64,000 bases of DNA from Leisingera sp. ANG-M1 (GCF_000813745.1 NZ_JWLC01000006.1:62001-126000); one strand, 5' to 3'; numbered from the stretch's first letter, positions 1 through 8,976 are shown. Translations and numbers: made by a program. Notes: generated from the letters alone by a model not told the origin.

Positions 1-1
1 A

Positions 2-511
2 ATGCCGTCGCTGTCGATTTACGCCAATGAGCTGATCCGGAATTACAGCGCTAAAACGCTGATCCGCATCGGCTCCTGCGGCGGCATGCAGGATAAGGTC
101 AAGGTCCGCGACGTGATCCTGGCAATGACGGCCAGCACCGTGAACAGCCCTTCCAGCAGCCTTTTCAAGGAGCTGAACTTTGCGCCCTGCGCTGACTGGG
201 GCCTGCTGCAGGCCGCCGCCCAGGCAGCGGCCAAACGCAGCACGCCAACCCATGTCGGCGGCATCTACTCTTCGGACGTGTTTTATGATGAACGCCCCGA
301 CCTGAACGAGCAGATGGTGCGCCACGGCATTCTTGGCGTGGAAATGGAAGCGGCCGAACTTTACACGCTTGCAGCCCGCTACGGCTGCCGTGCGCTGGCG
401 GTGCTAACGGTTTCCGACCATTTGGGCACCGGCGAAGCGCTGCCCTCCGATCAGCGCGAGCGCAGTTTCGGCGATATGGTGGAAATTGCGCTGGAAGCCG
501 CCTTTTCTTGA
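2..511 (+). CDS. deoD: purine-nucleoside phosphorylase, 5' end outside window
   Basis: Cleaves purine (deoxy)nucleosides with phosphate to give the free base and (deoxy)ribose 1-phosphate; cytoplasmic salvage enzyme. The visible 169 residues match the bacterial hexameric PNP family: SIYANEL, RIGSCGG in the phosphate/nucleoside region, [13 protein letters not shown] (the purine/ribose-binding Met-Glu-Ala-Glu stretch) and TVSDH near the end. Full-length DeoD is about 235 residues, so roughly 65 N-terminal residues lie upstream. The ATG at 2 is an internal methionine, not a start. A strong terminator follows. Confidence 0.9.
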   Translation: MPSLSIYANELIRNYSAKTLIRIGSCGGMQDKVKVRDVILAMTASTVNSPSSSLFKELNFAPCADWGLLQAAAQAAAKRSTPTHVGGIYSSDVFYDERPDLNEQMVRHGILGVEMEAAELYTLAARYGCRALAVLTVSDHLGTGEALPSDQRERSFGDMVEIALEAAFS

Positions 512-534
512 CGTTAGGTAAATTGATTAGTTTG

Positions 535-565
535 AAAGGGCGGCTGGTTTCCACCGCCCTTTTTT
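535..565 (+). terminator. intrinsic terminator of deoD
   Basis: AAAGGGCGG pairs with CCGCCCTTT across a short loop that contains a further TGG/CCA pairing, followed by six T residues. It lies 24 bases after the deoD stop. Confidence 0.85.
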
Positions 566-764
566 ATTGAGATGCAGGTTTTGACCTTTTGATCAGAGAA
601 AGCATGCGCGGCGCCATTCCCGGTTTTGCGAAATAACCGCCGCGCCAGCTCATTCACCAGCCTTCCGGCGTTCAAAGGACCGGGGCCAAAGCGAAGGCAT
701 TACTTTACAGAACCCGCGCCAATTTTGGCACCCATTCTAAAACAAACCTGATCGCGGCTTCGTT

Positions 765-1622
765 TCACCGGCATCCATGGCTTTGATCATAGGCATTGGG
801 CAGCGGGCTTTTCCACCCGGACAACGCTCCCTCGGCAGGAGCAATAACCTCCACCAGCAGTGGAAAGCAGGCCGCGGTGTCGCTGGAATGCTCGGCCGAA
901 CAGTCGCCGCCCGGGCAAGCGCTAAGAGCACCCAGCAAGTCGATCTCGGCAAAGAACTCGAGATAATCGCCGGGCCGGACCGGGCTGGCCTTCATGAAAT
1001 ACTGGCCGGTATCGCGGGTAAAGCCCGTGCACATGAAGACATTCAGCACATCATGCACATGCGGCTCCGCCTCAGCGGGCGGGAGGCCCAGATGATCCGC
1101 CAGCGCCCGGGTCAGATTGGAATGGCAGCAGTGATGGTACTGGCTGCCTGCCAGCAGGTTGCCGGTGTAGGGATCGCAACGGGTGCCGATCACGTCATGC
1201 ACCGAGCCGCCGAATTCATCCATGCCGTACCAGCCCAGCGTATCTTCGGTGATGGTGGCCATCGGGCGCATATGCGGAAAGCTGGTCCACATCCTCTCAC
1301 CGGTGGTGATATGGGTGCCGTGCAAAGCCCGGGTCTTGCCCGAGTAAAACCGCTCGCTGAGATCGTTCTTGTTCCAAAGGTTCAAGTCCCCCACCTGCGG
1401 CCCCTCCACCGAAGAGATCCGGAAGAAATGCCCGGCAGGCACCTCGAAACAGGCAGCGTCGCGGGGCTGCACCAGCACTTCCCCGGTTTTCACAGCACCT
1501 TGCCGCGCCGCCTGGTAAAGCGGCAAGTCCGGCACGGGCAGGGTTTCATTCGGATAGCAGATCACCGGCTTGATGGCACGGCGGGCCGCGGCATCAGCGG
1601 GCGCGGCAGGGGATTTCGTCAT
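765..1622 (-). CDS. DUF1989 family protein (urea-carboxylase-associated type)
   Basis: A 285-residue DUF1989 protein. Relatives are annotated as urea carboxylase-associated or aminomethyltransferase-associated proteins; their biochemical role is not settled. Visible features are PAGHFFRI, a region around WTSFPHMRPMATIT, and a His/Cys-rich stretch (SQYHHCCHSN) that could bind metal. The start is set at 1622 because AGGAAGG lies 8 bases upstream; the reading frame stays open to 1679 but lacks a better start. The ornithine/lysine decarboxylase gene lies upstream on the same strand with a 74-base gap, so the two may be co-transcribed and linked to amine or amino-acid metabolism, which is inference. 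Confidence 0.75.
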   Translation of the reverse strand: MTKSPAAPADAAARRAIKPVICYPNETLPVPDLPLYQAARQGAVKTGEVLVQPRDAACFEVPAGHFFRISSVEGPQVGDLNLWNKNDLSERFYSGKTRALHGTHITTGERMWTSFPHMRPMATITEDTLGWYGMDEFGGSVHDVIGTRCDPYTGNLLAGSQYHHCCHSNLTRALADHLGLPPAEAEPHVHDVLNVFMCTGFTRDTGQYFMKASPVRPGDYLEFFAEIDLLGALSACPGGDCSAEHSSDTAACFPLLVEVIAPAEGALSGWKSPLPNAYDQSHGCR

Positions 1623-1696
1623 GGGGCAAACCTTCCTGTTCGTTTGCCCCATCAAGACCGCGCCGCAGCCGGTTTGCAAGCCTTGCCGGCGCGCTG

Positions 1697-2866
1697 TCAG
1701 ATCACAACCACATCCAGCGGCGGGAAGCCGTTGAAACCGACCGATGCATAAGTCGACGTATAGGCGCCGCAGGAGTGGATCACCACCCGGTCGCCGCCTT
1801 TCAGGCCAAGGGGCAGCTGGTAGGGTTTGCGTTCATACAGAACGTCGGCGCTGTCGCAGGAGGGGCCTGCCAGGATGCAAGGGCCGGTGGTCTCATGGTC
1901 GCGCCCGGTGGTGATGCGGTAGCGGATCGCCTCGTCCATGGTTTCTGCTAGGCCCGAGAACATGCCGATGTCCAGGTAAACCCAGCGGTGCAAGTCATCA
2001 TCATGCTTGCGCGACACCAGCAGCACCTCGGCGGCGATGGCGCCGGCTTCGGCCACCAGGCCCCGGCCCGGCTCGGCCATGATCTCCGGCACATCGCCAA
2101 AGCGCGCGGTGACCAGTTCCATCACTTCGCGGGCATAATCCTCTGCCGGCAGCATCTCCGCGCCGTAGGACGCCGGAAAACCGCCGCCGATGTTCAGCAA
2201 GGTCAGCTTGTGGCCCGCATCTTCTGCCTGGTGCCAGACGCGCGCAACCTGGTCCAGGGTGCCAGCCCACATCCGCGGCTCGCGGGTCTGAGAGCCGACA
2301 TGGAACGACAGACCTTCCACTTGCAGCCCGCGGGCGGCTGCATAATCCATCAGTTTCAAAGCCTTGTCAGGCGTACAGCCGAACTTGCGGCTGAGCGGCC
2401 AGTCTGCCTCGCTGGCCTCGACGATCAGCCGCAGGCAGATCTTGGCACCGGGCGCGTGCTCGGCCAGTTTATCCAGTTCCTCGCGCGCATCGGCTGCGAA
2501 ATGCGTGATGCCGATGCTGTGGGCAAATGCGATGTCGGCGGGCCGCTTGATAGTATTGCCGAAGGTGATCCGCCCGGCAGCGGCACCTGCAGCCAGGCAC
2601 ATCTCGATCTCGGCCCGGCTGGCCGCGTCGAAATTGGCACCTTCCTGCACCAGCCTTTCCAGGATGCCCGCTGCCGGATTGGCCTTGACCGCATAATGGA
2701 TGCGCGCACGCCCCAGGCCGCGCGCCAGTGCCCGGTACTTGCTCGCCACTGCTTCGGCATCGACAACCAGGGTGGGCCGGTCAAACCGGTTGGCGGCAAT
2801 GAAGCTCAGAGTGCGGGAAACGGCTTCACCGTGACGGGCAGCCAGCCCGGCTACGTTTGCGTTCAT
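1697..2866 (-). CDS. type III PLP-dependent ornithine/lysine decarboxylase
   Basis: Decarboxylates ornithine (possibly lysine) to putrescine (cadaverine), an entry step of polyamine synthesis. The 389-residue protein has the alanine-racemase-like fold: HYAVKANP carries the PLP-binding lysine near residue 60, SFHVGSQ and NIGGGFP follow in the barrel, AEPGRG binds phosphate, and GPSCDSADVLY carries the catalytic cysteine of the C-terminal domain. Length matches the family (about 390). Translation probably starts at ATG 2866, where GGAG lies 6 bases upstream; an ATG at 2872 is possible. Ornithine versus lysine preference cannot be decided from sequence. Confidence 0.9.
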   Translation of the reverse strand: MNANVAGLAARHGEAVSRTLSFIAANRFDRPTLVVDAEAVASKYRALARGLGRARIHYAVKANPAAGILERLVQEGANFDAASRAEIEMCLAAGAAAGRITFGNTIKRPADIAFAHSIGITHFAADAREELDKLAEHAPGAKICLRLIVEASEADWPLSRKFGCTPDKALKLMDYAAARGLQVEGLSFHVGSQTREPRMWAGTLDQVARVWHQAEDAGHKLTLLNIGGGFPASYGAEMLPAEDYAREVMELVTARFGDVPEIMAEPGRGLVAEAGAIAAEVLLVSRKHDDDLHRWVYLDIGMFSGLAETMDEAIRYRITTGRDHETTGPCILAGPSCDSADVLYERKPYQLPLGLKGGDRVVIHSCGAYTSTYASVGFNGFPPLDVVVI

Positions 2867-3205
2867 GGTCATCTCCAAAAGACCCGGCCATATATGACCG
2901 CTCAGTTCTGTCAGAGACGTTACCGTCGCTACGTAACCGTAGGGGCGTGACCCCTTTCGCCAGAGGCGCGTGCGTTGGCGTCTTGGGCGCCCGTATCGGC
3001 GAAAGAGGTGAGTCTTTCAAGTGTTTTTTCCGCCTGCCGCCAAGGACAAGCCCAACCGGCGCGCTCCCGCCTGTTCGTGCGCCTTTTTGCAAAGGCACCT
3101 CGCAGTTGGGCGTGGCACCGCGCTTTGGCGCGGTGCCACGCCCAAGGCCGCACTGAAGGCGCTCCGGCGCAGCCGGGGCGCCTGCGGGCGCGGGAGTTCT
3201 CTCTG
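2867..3205. other. intergenic region with inverted repeat and R2 repeat
   Basis: No convincing gene. It holds the leader/promoter side of the decarboxylase, an 8-base inverted repeat CTTTCGCC/GGCGAAAG (2954-2961 and 2998-3005), and a diverged copy of repeat family R2 at 3061-3143. Short open frames here lack ribosome-binding sites. Confidence 0.5.
3061..3143 (-). repeat. R2 palindromic repeat, diverged copy
   Basis: Read on the minus strand it shows the R2 order: a GC palindrome (CACCGCGC...GCGCGGTG), then GCCACGCCCAAC, then a short hairpin around CCTTTGCAAAAAGG, then GGCGGGAGCGCGC. The same order occurs at 34121, 46891 and 54732. This copy shares the ends but not the central GCATCTTTGATGC hairpin. 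Confidence 0.55.
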
Positions 3206-3403
3206 TTATGTTTTGCCGGCAGGTTTTCGGCAGACGCGCGGGGCATCCCCTCCCGGCTGAACCGCTCCGCAATAGCTGCAACGCCACTGCGCCTGCGCCC
3301 GCTCCTGGCGCCAGCGGCAGTCACGGGTCAAGCTGGTGGCCCTGCGCCGCCAAAGGAAATAGGCAAAAACGCCGGCCAACAGGAAAAGAAGCAAAACAGG
3401 CAT
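3206..3403 (-). CDS. small membrane-anchored Cys-motif protein
   Basis: A 65-residue protein with one N-terminal membrane helix (LLLFLLAGVFAYFLW) followed by basic residues and a CSYCGA motif with two further Cys residues at about positions 29 and 58, suggesting a small zinc-binding or redox-sensitive cytoplasmic tail. I do not recognise a named family; similar short proteins occur in roseobacters from memory. The ribosome-binding site is weak (AGGCAGC directly before ATG). The helix and ordered Cys motif argue that it is real. Confidence 0.5.
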   Translation of the reverse strand: MPVLLLFLLAGVFAYFLWRRRATSLTRDCRWRQERAQAQWRCSYCGAVQPGGDAPRVCRKPAGKT

Positions 3404-3481
3404 GCTGCCTATCTAAGGCGCCTCCGCTGCAGCCTCAACCTCGCTCCGCCCCCCCGGCTGCTATACCCCTGCCCTGCCCCC

Positions 3482-3751
3482 TCAAGCGTTGATGCAAGAA
3501 GTCGCCTGTGCCGCCTGCGCCTGTGTCACATTGGGCCCGCTTTGAACAGTGCGGAGAACCACCGCCCCTGCCCCATGGCCCAGGAACTCCGTACGCACCC
3601 GGTATTGCCCGGCAATGCCCGCAGCCTCGACGCAGCCCGGAATACGCGCATCGGTAGCCGCAAGCTCGGCAGCCAGCCGGTCGTTGTCCGCCGCCGTCAT
3701 ACAGCCTGCCAAACCGCTCAGCACCGCAAGGGCCGCAATAGTGCGTCTCAT
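3482..3751 (-). CDS. small lipoprotein, tandem paralogue A
   Basis: An 89-residue predicted lipoprotein: MRRTIAALAVLSGLAGC is a signal peptide with a lipobox ending at Cys17. The rest contains PGCVEAAGIAGQYRVRTEFLG and ends AQAAQATSCINA. The start is ATG 3751 with GGAGAG just upstream. It is clearly paralogous to the next gene upstream (3891-4154), sharing the AAGIxGQYxVxTE core and the Ala/Gln-rich Cys-containing C-terminus. Function unknown; likely anchored in the outer or inner membrane facing the periplasm. Confidence 0.7.
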   Translation of the reverse strand: MRRTIAALAVLSGLAGCMTAADNDRLAAELAATDARIPGCVEAAGIAGQYRVRTEFLGHGAGAVVLRTVQSGPNVTQAQAAQATSCINA

Positions 3752-3890
3752 AAAATCTCTCCGCCGCCTGTTCCTGCACATCAATACCCCCGGTCTCGCA
3801 GGAAACCCGGGGCATTTGCAAATCTTCAGCCTTCCAAGCAGCAGAACTTTGCTCACCCCGCAGGATGGCAGCACACTTTGGCCCCGCTTG

Positions 3891-4154
3891 CTATTCAGCC
3901 CGCATGCATGCGTTTGCCTTTGCAGCCTGGGCTGCGCTCACCCCGGCGCCAGGCTGGAAAACCTGAACAACCGAGACCCCATAATACTCTGTCGTCACGG
4001 AATACTGCCCGGTAATTCCGGCAGCCTTTGCGCATTGCGGCCGTTTGGCGTTCAACGCCTCCCAATCCGCGTTCACTTTGGCTGACTGTTCAGTACTCAC
4101 ACATCCTGCCAGAACACCAAGGGCTGCAGCGCAAAAGGCTGTTGCAATTCTCAT
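3891..4154 (-). CDS. small lipoprotein, tandem paralogue B
   Basis: An 87-residue predicted lipoprotein with signal MRIATAFCAAALGVLAGC and lipobox Cys. The mature part carries RPQCAKAAGITGQYSVTTEYYG and ends AQAAKANACMRAE, matching its neighbour 3482-3751. GGAGAG precedes the ATG at 4154. It lies beyond the terminator of the sdh operon, so it needs its own promoter in the short gap or read-through. Function unknown. Confidence 0.75.
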   Translation of the reverse strand: MRIATAFCAAALGVLAGCVSTEQSAKVNADWEALNAKRPQCAKAAGITGQYSVTTEYYGVSVVQVFQPGAGVSAAQAAKANACMRAE

Positions 4155-4182
4155 CTCAATCTCTCCGATATAAATTTGGCAA

Positions 4183-4220
4183 ACAAAAAACACCCTGCGA
4201 TGTTTGCCATCGCAGGGTGT
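4183..4220 (-). terminator. intrinsic terminator of the sdh operon
   Basis: A 13-base perfect stem (ACACCCTGCGATG at 4190-4202 with CATCGCAGGGTGT at 4208-4220), a 5-base loop, and a T-rich tract on the minus strand (A-rich at 4183-4190 on plus). It follows the sdhB stop by 25 bases. Confidence 0.9.
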
Positions 4221-4244
4221 GAATTCGCAACCGGGAAAAATGCG

Positions 4245-5024
4245 TCAGACGGCGCGTTCGACCATCATCTTCTTGATATGCGCAATCGCCTTGGCCGGGT
4301 TCAGGCCCTTGGGGCAGGTCTTGGCGCAGTTCATGATGGTGTGGCAGCGGTAGAGCTTGAACGGGTCTTCCAGATTGTCCAGACGCTCGCCCGTGGCTTC
4401 GTCGCGGCTGTCGATGATCCAGCGGTAGGCATGCAGCAGCGCGGCCGGGCCGAGGTAACGGTCGCCGTTCCACCAGTAGCTCGGGCACGAGGTCGAGCAG
4501 GACGCGCACATCACGCATTCATAGAGGCCATCGAGCTTCTTGCGGTCCTCGATGGACTGCTTCCACTCTTTCGCCGGGCGGTTGGTCTTGGTCTCCAACC
4601 AGGGCATGATCGAGGCATGCTGGGCATAGAAATGCGTCAGATCCGGGATCAGGTCTTTGACCACCGGCATATGCGGCAGCGGGTAGATCGCCACATCGCC
4701 TTTGATCTCATCCATGCCATAGATGCAGGCCAGCGTGTTGATTCCGTCGATGTTCATCGCACAGGAACCGCAGATCCCCTCGCGGCAGGAGCGGCGGAAG
4801 GTCAGCGTCGGGTCGATCTCGTTCTTGATCTTGATCAGCGCGTCCAGAACCATCGGGCCGCAGCTGTCCATATCGACGAAATAGGTGTCGACCCGCGGGT
4901 TCTGGCCGTCATCCGGGTTCCAGCGGTAGATCTTGAATTTGCGCACATTGCTGGCGCCCTCCGGCTTGGGCCAGGTCTTGCCGGTGGTGATCTTGGAGTT
5001 CTTGGGGAGGCTGAATTGAACCAT
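4245..5024 (-). CDS. sdhB: succinate dehydrogenase iron-sulfur subunit
   Basis: Iron-sulfur subunit of complex II, passing electrons from SdhA flavin to ubiquinone. The 259 residues contain the 2Fe-2S ligands ([13 protein letters not shown] and a downstream TLAC) in the N-terminal ferredoxin domain. The 4Fe-4S/3Fe-4S ligand sets are [16 protein letters not shown] and [20 protein letters not shown] precedes the ATG. It is the last gene of the sdhC-D-A-(97-residue protein)-B operon and lies 27 bases after the accessory gene. Confidence 0.97.
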   Translation of the reverse strand: MVQFSLPKNSKITTGKTWPKPEGASNVRKFKIYRWNPDDGQNPRVDTYFVDMDSCGPMVLDALIKIKNEIDPTLTFRRSCREGICGSCAMNIDGINTLACIYGMDEIKGDVAIYPLPHMPVVKDLIPDLTHFYAQHASIMPWLETKTNRPAKEWKQSIEDRKKLDGLYECVMCASCSTSCPSYWWNGDRYLGPAALLHAYRWIIDSRDEATGERLDNLEDPFKLYRCHTIMNCAKTCPKGLNPAKAIAHIKKMMVERAV

Positions 5025-5051
5025 GGTCTGTCTCCTTCGGGTCCCTGGCGA

Positions 5052-5345
5052 TTACTCGACCGTTACGGAATGGGCTTCGAGTCTGTGCGCCATACAGGCC
5101 GTGAAGGCCGCTTTAGCGGTGCGGAAGTCTTTGGCCTTGGCCTTGACCCTCTTGCTCTGCTTGATCGTCATGCGGACACCGCTGCTGCCAACACGCTTAA
5201 GGCTTTTGACATGAAGGGTTTCCGAATTGGCAACTTCTTCCAAACAATGAGGCTTTTCGTTCATCGCATAGAGGATCGGGTTTGCCGAAGCCGGCATGGC
5301 AAAGCAGGCCACTGCCAGGCCAGCGGAAAGTGTAAACTTTTTCAT
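5052..5345 (-). CDS. secreted 97-residue protein inside the sdh operon
   Basis: A small exported protein with signal peptide [21 protein letters not shown] and a lysine-rich mature part of about 76 residues with two cysteines (near residues 34 and 84) that could form a disulfide. Its ATG overlaps the sdhA stop (TGATG), so it is translationally coupled to sdhA, and sdhB follows 27 bases later. I do not recognise a family. Its location suggests co-expression with complex II, but nothing in the sequence shows an assembly role. Confidence 0.75.
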   Translation of the reverse strand: MKKFTLSAGLAVACFAMPASANPILYAMNEKPHCLEEVANSETLHVKSLKRVGSSGVRMTIKQSKRVKAKAKDFRTAKAAFTACMAHRLEAHSVTVE

Positions 5346-7150
5346 CAGAATGTCCTCGCCTTCGGCGCGATTTTCTTCAGGCTGATGCCGCCTTCGTCTT
5401 CAGTGGTCAGCGGATCGGTGATCACCGGACGGTAGGAGAGATCCACATTGTTGCCTTCCACGCGGGACACGGTGTGAACCCGCCAGTTCTCATCATCACG
5501 GGCGGTGAAGTCCTCATGCGCATGGGCGCCCCGGCTTTCCTTGCGCGCCTCGGCGCCGACGATGGTGGCCAGCGCGTTCGGCATCAGGTTGGTCAGCTCC
5601 AGCGTCTCCATCAAGTCGGAGTTCCAGACCAGCGAGCGGTCAGTCACGGCCAGATCGTCCATCTTAGCGGCGATCGCGGTCATCTTCTCCACGCCCTCGG
5701 CCATGGTTTCCGCGGTGCGGAACACGGCAGCGTCGGCCTGCATGCACTTCTGCATCTCCAGCCGCAGATCCGCGGTCGGGATGCCGCCCTTGGCGTTGCG
5801 CAGGGTGTCGAAACGGTCGAACGCCTTGTCGACGGAAGCCTGGTTCAGCACCGGGTTCGGCGCGTCGGCGTCGACAACCTTGCCCGCCCGGATGGCGGAG
5901 GCGCGGCCAAAGACCACCAGGTCGATCAGCGAGTTGGAGCCCAAGCGGTTGGCGCCATGCACCGAGGCGCAGCCCGCCTCGCCCACGGCCATCAGGCCCG
6001 GCACCACACCGGTCGGGTCTTCGGCGGTCGGGTTCAGCACCTCGCCCCAGTAGTTGGTCGGGATGCCGCCCATGTTGTAATGCACCGTCGGCAGAACCGG
6101 GATCGGCTCCTTGGTCACATCCACGCCGGCAAAGATCTTGGCGCTCTCGGAAATACCCGGCAGCCGTTCCGCCAGCGCCTCGGCCGGCAGGTGGCTCAGG
6201 TTCAGGTGGATATGGTCGCCCTCGGCGCCCACGCCGCGGCCCTCGCGGATCTCCATGGTCATGGAGCGGGAAACATAGTCGCGCGGCGCCAGGTCCTTGT
6301 ACTGGGGCGCATAGCGCTCCATGAAGCGTTCGCCTTCGGAGTTGGTCAGGTAGCCGCCCTCGCCGCGTGCGCCCTCGGTGATCAGGCAGCCGGAGCCGTA
6401 AATGCCGGTCGGGTGGAACTGCACAAATTCCATGTCCTGCAGCGCCAGGCCTGCCCGCGCCACCATGCCGCCGCCGTCGCCGGTGCAGGTATGCGCCGAA
6501 GTGGCGGAGAAATAGGCGCGGCCGTAACCGCCGGTCGCCAGCACCACCATCTTGGCGTTGAAGACATGCATGGTGCCGTCATCTAGCTTCCAGCAGACAA
6601 CGCCCTGGCACTGCCCGTCCTCGGACATGATCAGGTCGATGGCGAAATACTCGATATAGAATTCCGCGTTGTTCTTCAGGCTCTGGCCATAAAGCGTGTG
6701 CAGGATCGCGTGGCCGGTCCGGTCAGCGGCGGCACAGGTACGCTGCACCGCGGGGCCTTCACCAAACTCAGTGGTGTGGCCGCCGAAGGGGCGCTGGTAG
6801 ATCTTGCCTTCCTCAGTGCGCGAGAACGGCACGCCGTAGTGCTCCAGCTCGTAAACTGCCTTGGGCGCCTCGCGCGCCAGGTATTCCATCGCGTCGGTGT
6901 CGCCCAGCCAGTCAGAGCCCTTGACGGTGTCATACATATGCCACTGCCAGCTGTCCGGGCCCATATTGCCCAGGGACGCCGCAATGCCGCCCTGCGCCGC
7001 CACGGTGTGGGAGCGGGTCGGGAACACCTTGGTCACGCAAGCGGTGCGCAGGCCCTGCTCGGCCATGCCCAGCGTCGCGCGGAGGCCAGCCCCGCCGGCG
7101 CCAACCACGACCACGTCATATTCATGTGTTTCGTATTCGTAAGCAGCCAT
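5345..7150 (-). CDS. sdhA: succinate dehydrogenase flavoprotein subunit
   Basis: Catalytic flavoprotein of complex II, oxidising succinate to fumarate. The 601-residue protein begins with the FAD Rossmann motif ([12 protein letters not shown]). The SHTVAAQGG stretch carries the histidine that covalently holds [24 protein letters not shown] is the substrate/capping region, and [18 protein letters not shown] marks the C-terminal flavin site. Length is as expected. A GAGG ribosome-binding site precedes the ATG; sdhD ends 18 bases upstream. Confidence 0.98.
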   Translation of the reverse strand: MAAYEYETHEYDVVVVGAGGAGLRATLGMAEQGLRTACVTKVFPTRSHTVAAQGGIAASLGNMGPDSWQWHMYDTVKGSDWLGDTDAMEYLAREAPKAVYELEHYGVPFSRTEEGKIYQRPFGGHTTEFGEGPAVQRTCAAADRTGHAILHTLYGQSLKNNAEFYIEYFAIDLIMSEDGQCQGVVCWKLDDGTMHVFNAKMVVLATGGYGRAYFSATSAHTCTGDGGGMVARAGLALQDMEFVQFHPTGIYGSGCLITEGARGEGGYLTNSEGERFMERYAPQYKDLAPRDYVSRSMTMEIREGRGVGAEGDHIHLNLSHLPAEALAERLPGISESAKIFAGVDVTKEPIPVLPTVHYNMGGIPTNYWGEVLNPTAEDPTGVVPGLMAVGEAGCASVHGANRLGSNSLIDLVVFGRASAIRAGKVVDADAPNPVLNQASVDKAFDRFDTLRNAKGGIPTADLRLEMQKCMQADAAVFRTAETMAEGVEKMTAIAAKMDDLAVTDRSLVWNSDLMETLELTNLMPNALATIVGAEARKESRGAHAHEDFTARDDENWRVHTVSRVEGNNVDLSYRPVITDPLTTEDEGGISLKKIAPKARTF

Positions 7151-7168
7151 TGAAAAGACCTCAGGGAG

Positions 7169-7540
7169 TTACAGGGCCAGGCGGAGCAGCGCATAGGCGC
7201 TGGTCACGGCGACGGCATAAGACAGGCAATTGACCAGGATGATCGTCAGACGGCCTTTGAAGCCGTGGACATAGTCCTCGATCATGATCTGGGCGCCGGA
7301 TTTGAAGTGCATCATGCCAACCCAGATGGTCAGCGCCGCAACGATCGCCGGGAAAGGGCGGGAATAATAAGCGGTGATCTCTTCATAAGACCCGCCCAGC
7401 GCCGACCCGAAGGTGAAGACAAACAGCGGTACCAGGATCAGCAGCGCAATTGAGCTGATCTGCATCGACCAGTGGTGTTCAGTTCCGGATTTTGCAGCGC
7501 CCATGCCCACGGCGCGCTTGCGGTCAGTCAGATATCGCAT
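7169..7540 (-). CDS. sdhD: succinate dehydrogenase membrane anchor subunit
   Basis: Membrane anchor of complex II that with SdhC forms the quinone site. The 123 residues have three membrane helices (starting near residues 27, 60 and 95) and the anchor signature GAAKSGTEHHWSMQ near the N-terminus. GGGAGG precedes the start, 18 bases after sdhC. Confidence 0.92.
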   Translation of the reverse strand: MRYLTDRKRAVGMGAAKSGTEHHWSMQISSIALLILVPLFVFTFGSALGGSYEEITAYYSRPFPAIVAALTIWVGMMHFKSGAQIMIEDYVHGFKGRLTIILVNCLSYAVAVTSAYALLRLAL

Positions 7541-7558
7541 TGCGTGTGCCTCCCGGGC

Positions 7559-7942
7559 TTAGACGATGATGATAGTCAGGACAGTCAGAACAGCCGAGCC
7601 AGCGACCACGAACCAGCCCAGCTTCTCGGCCTGCTCCAGATCCAGCATATAGCCGTTGTCCCAGATCAGGTGCCGGACACCTGCCAGCGTGTGGTACCAC
7701 AGGCCCAGCGCCGAAAGCGTCATCACCAGATCGCCGAACCAGCTGGTCAGCAGCCCGTTGGCGATCGCGAAATATTCAGGCGAGGTTGCGGCAGCCAGGA
7801 ACCACCAGGCGATCAGCAGCGCCGAGACGATCAGCGCGTTGCCGGTGATCCGGGTCAGGATCGACGTCACGGAGGTCAGCTGCGGACGGTACACCTGCAA
7901 ATGCGGTGAAAGCGGGCGGTTGCCCCGATTGACATCGGCCAT
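7559..7942 (-). CDS. sdhC: succinate dehydrogenase cytochrome b556 subunit
   Basis: Cytochrome b anchor of complex II. The 127 residues open with NRPLSPHLQVYRPQLTSVTS, the family signature, followed by three membrane helices; YHTLAGVRHLIWD contains the likely haem-ligand histidine. It is the first gene of the operon, with GGAAAGGAG before the ATG. The palindrome TTGTGATCAC-N12-GTGATCACAA lies 115-146 bases upstream. Confidence 0.95.
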   Translation of the reverse strand: MADVNRGNRPLSPHLQVYRPQLTSVTSILTRITGNALIVSALLIAWWFLAAATSPEYFAIANGLLTSWFGDLVMTLSALGLWYHTLAGVRHLIWDNGYMLDLEQAEKLGWFVVAGSAVLTVLTIIIV

Positions 7943-8056
7943 GTTGGCTCCTTTCCGGTTGGCTGACGACGTTTTAGCCGATTTTTACGTCGTGTCACCC
8001 GAAGGAAGGGTTAAAAACCACGGGTTTTTGCGCTGTTGGCGCTAAAAGGCCACGAC

Positions 8057-8088
8057 TTGTGATCACACCGAATATTAAGTGATCACAA
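8057..8088 (-). promoter_or_regulatory. TGATCAC palindromic operator upstream of sdhCDAB
   Basis: TTGTGATCAC (8057-8066), 12 bases, GTGATCACAA (8079-8088): two 10-base arms in inverted orientation, each itself containing the palindrome TGATCA. The same pair of arms occurs before sucC with a 13-base spacer. The proximal edge is 114 bases from the sdhC start, against 111 for sucC. Probably the binding site of a shared TCA-cycle regulator; the regulator itself is not in the window. Confidence 0.7.
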
Positions 8089-8135
8089 AATTGGAGATTG
8101 GAAATTTTTTGCAGAATCATCGGGAGTTCTGCAAA

Positions 8136-8837
8136 TCACTGCAAAGCCGCTGCCTGCCGGCCCGCCCCATGCTGCAATGCAGCAGTCTGCCGTGCCACCT
8201 CGCGCACCAGCTTCCTCCGGATCCGGGACGGGTAGTCGGCAAAGCTTGCTGCGGTGACCACAAAGGCCCCCTCGCCGCGGATCACATTCTCAAAAAAATA
8301 CGCAGTCAGATCCGGCTCGCTCTGCTCGATGGCTATGGCATTCACTGTCACCCCCGCGCCCGCCAGCGCCCCATGCGCCTCCCGCGGCTCGACCCCCTCG
8401 TTGGAGAACCCGTCACCGGATATGTCGATCACCCTGCGCTTGCACTGCGGCACCGCCGCGAACTGCTCCAGCGCCAGAAACAGCGCCTCGCCAACGGCCG
8501 TGGAGTAGTTCCGCCAGGGCCGCGGCGCCAGTTCGATCCGCCGCGCCAGCGCCTCCACATCGGCAAAGCTTTGCACCGGCGCCCAGGGCAGCGTCACCTC
8601 CTGCCGGCTCTCTCCGGACCACTGCATCAGCAGCACCTGCGTCCGCCCTTTGACCAGCGCTTCCGCCACCACTCCGTCGCGCAAGCCCGCCGCCAGCCCG
8701 TCCATCTGGATGCGGTACTCCTTGGCGTCGACCGACCCGGAGACATCCACTGCCAGCACCAATGCCAGATCGCAGGCCGCCGTGCGGAGCGGCCAAAAAG
8801 AAATCAGGGAGAAAACCAGAAGCTGCAAAATGCGCAT
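8136..8837 (-). CDS. DUF1194 / von Willebrand factor A-like secreted protein
   Basis: A 233-residue protein with an N-terminal signal peptide (LQLLVFSLISFWPLRTAA) and a vWA-like fold. LVLAVDVSGSVDAKEY is a MIDAS motif (DxSxS), and VIDISGDGFSNEG carries the further metal/strand elements. This matches the DUF1194 family, whose role is unknown; vWA domains usually mediate metal-dependent protein binding. It lies upstream of sdhC on the same strand, but the sdh operator region (about 190 bases) separates them, so it is probably its own unit. Confidence 0.85.
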   Translation of the reverse strand: MRILQLLVFSLISFWPLRTAACDLALVLAVDVSGSVDAKEYRIQMDGLAAGLRDGVVAEALVKGRTQVLLMQWSGESRQEVTLPWAPVQSFADVEALARRIELAPRPWRNYSTAVGEALFLALEQFAAVPQCKRRVIDISGDGFSNEGVEPREAHGALAGAGVTVNAIAIEQSEPDLTAYFFENVIRGEGAFVVTAASFADYPSRIRRKLVREVARQTAALQHGAGRQAAALQ

Positions 8838-8904
8838 GAAGGCAGCTTAGGACGCAAATCCGCCGCCGGTCATCACATTTCTGCCAGCAAGAGTCTCTCC
8901 CTGC

Positions 8905-8972
8905 CGCTTCTTTCTGGTCAAAAATACTCCGGGGGTGAGCAGGCGATGCCTGCGAGGGGGCAGCGCCCCCTC
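8905..8972 (-). repeat. R1 terminator-like repeat after mch
   Basis: On the minus strand, just after the mch stop: hairpin GGGGGCGCTGCCCCC, then GCAGGCATCGCCTGC, then CACCCCCGGAGTATTTTT and GACCAGAAAGAAGC. The same order follows stop codons at 46810 and 54666. The T-run after GC-rich hairpins suggests transcription termination. Confidence 0.65.
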
Positions 8973-8976
8973 TCCG

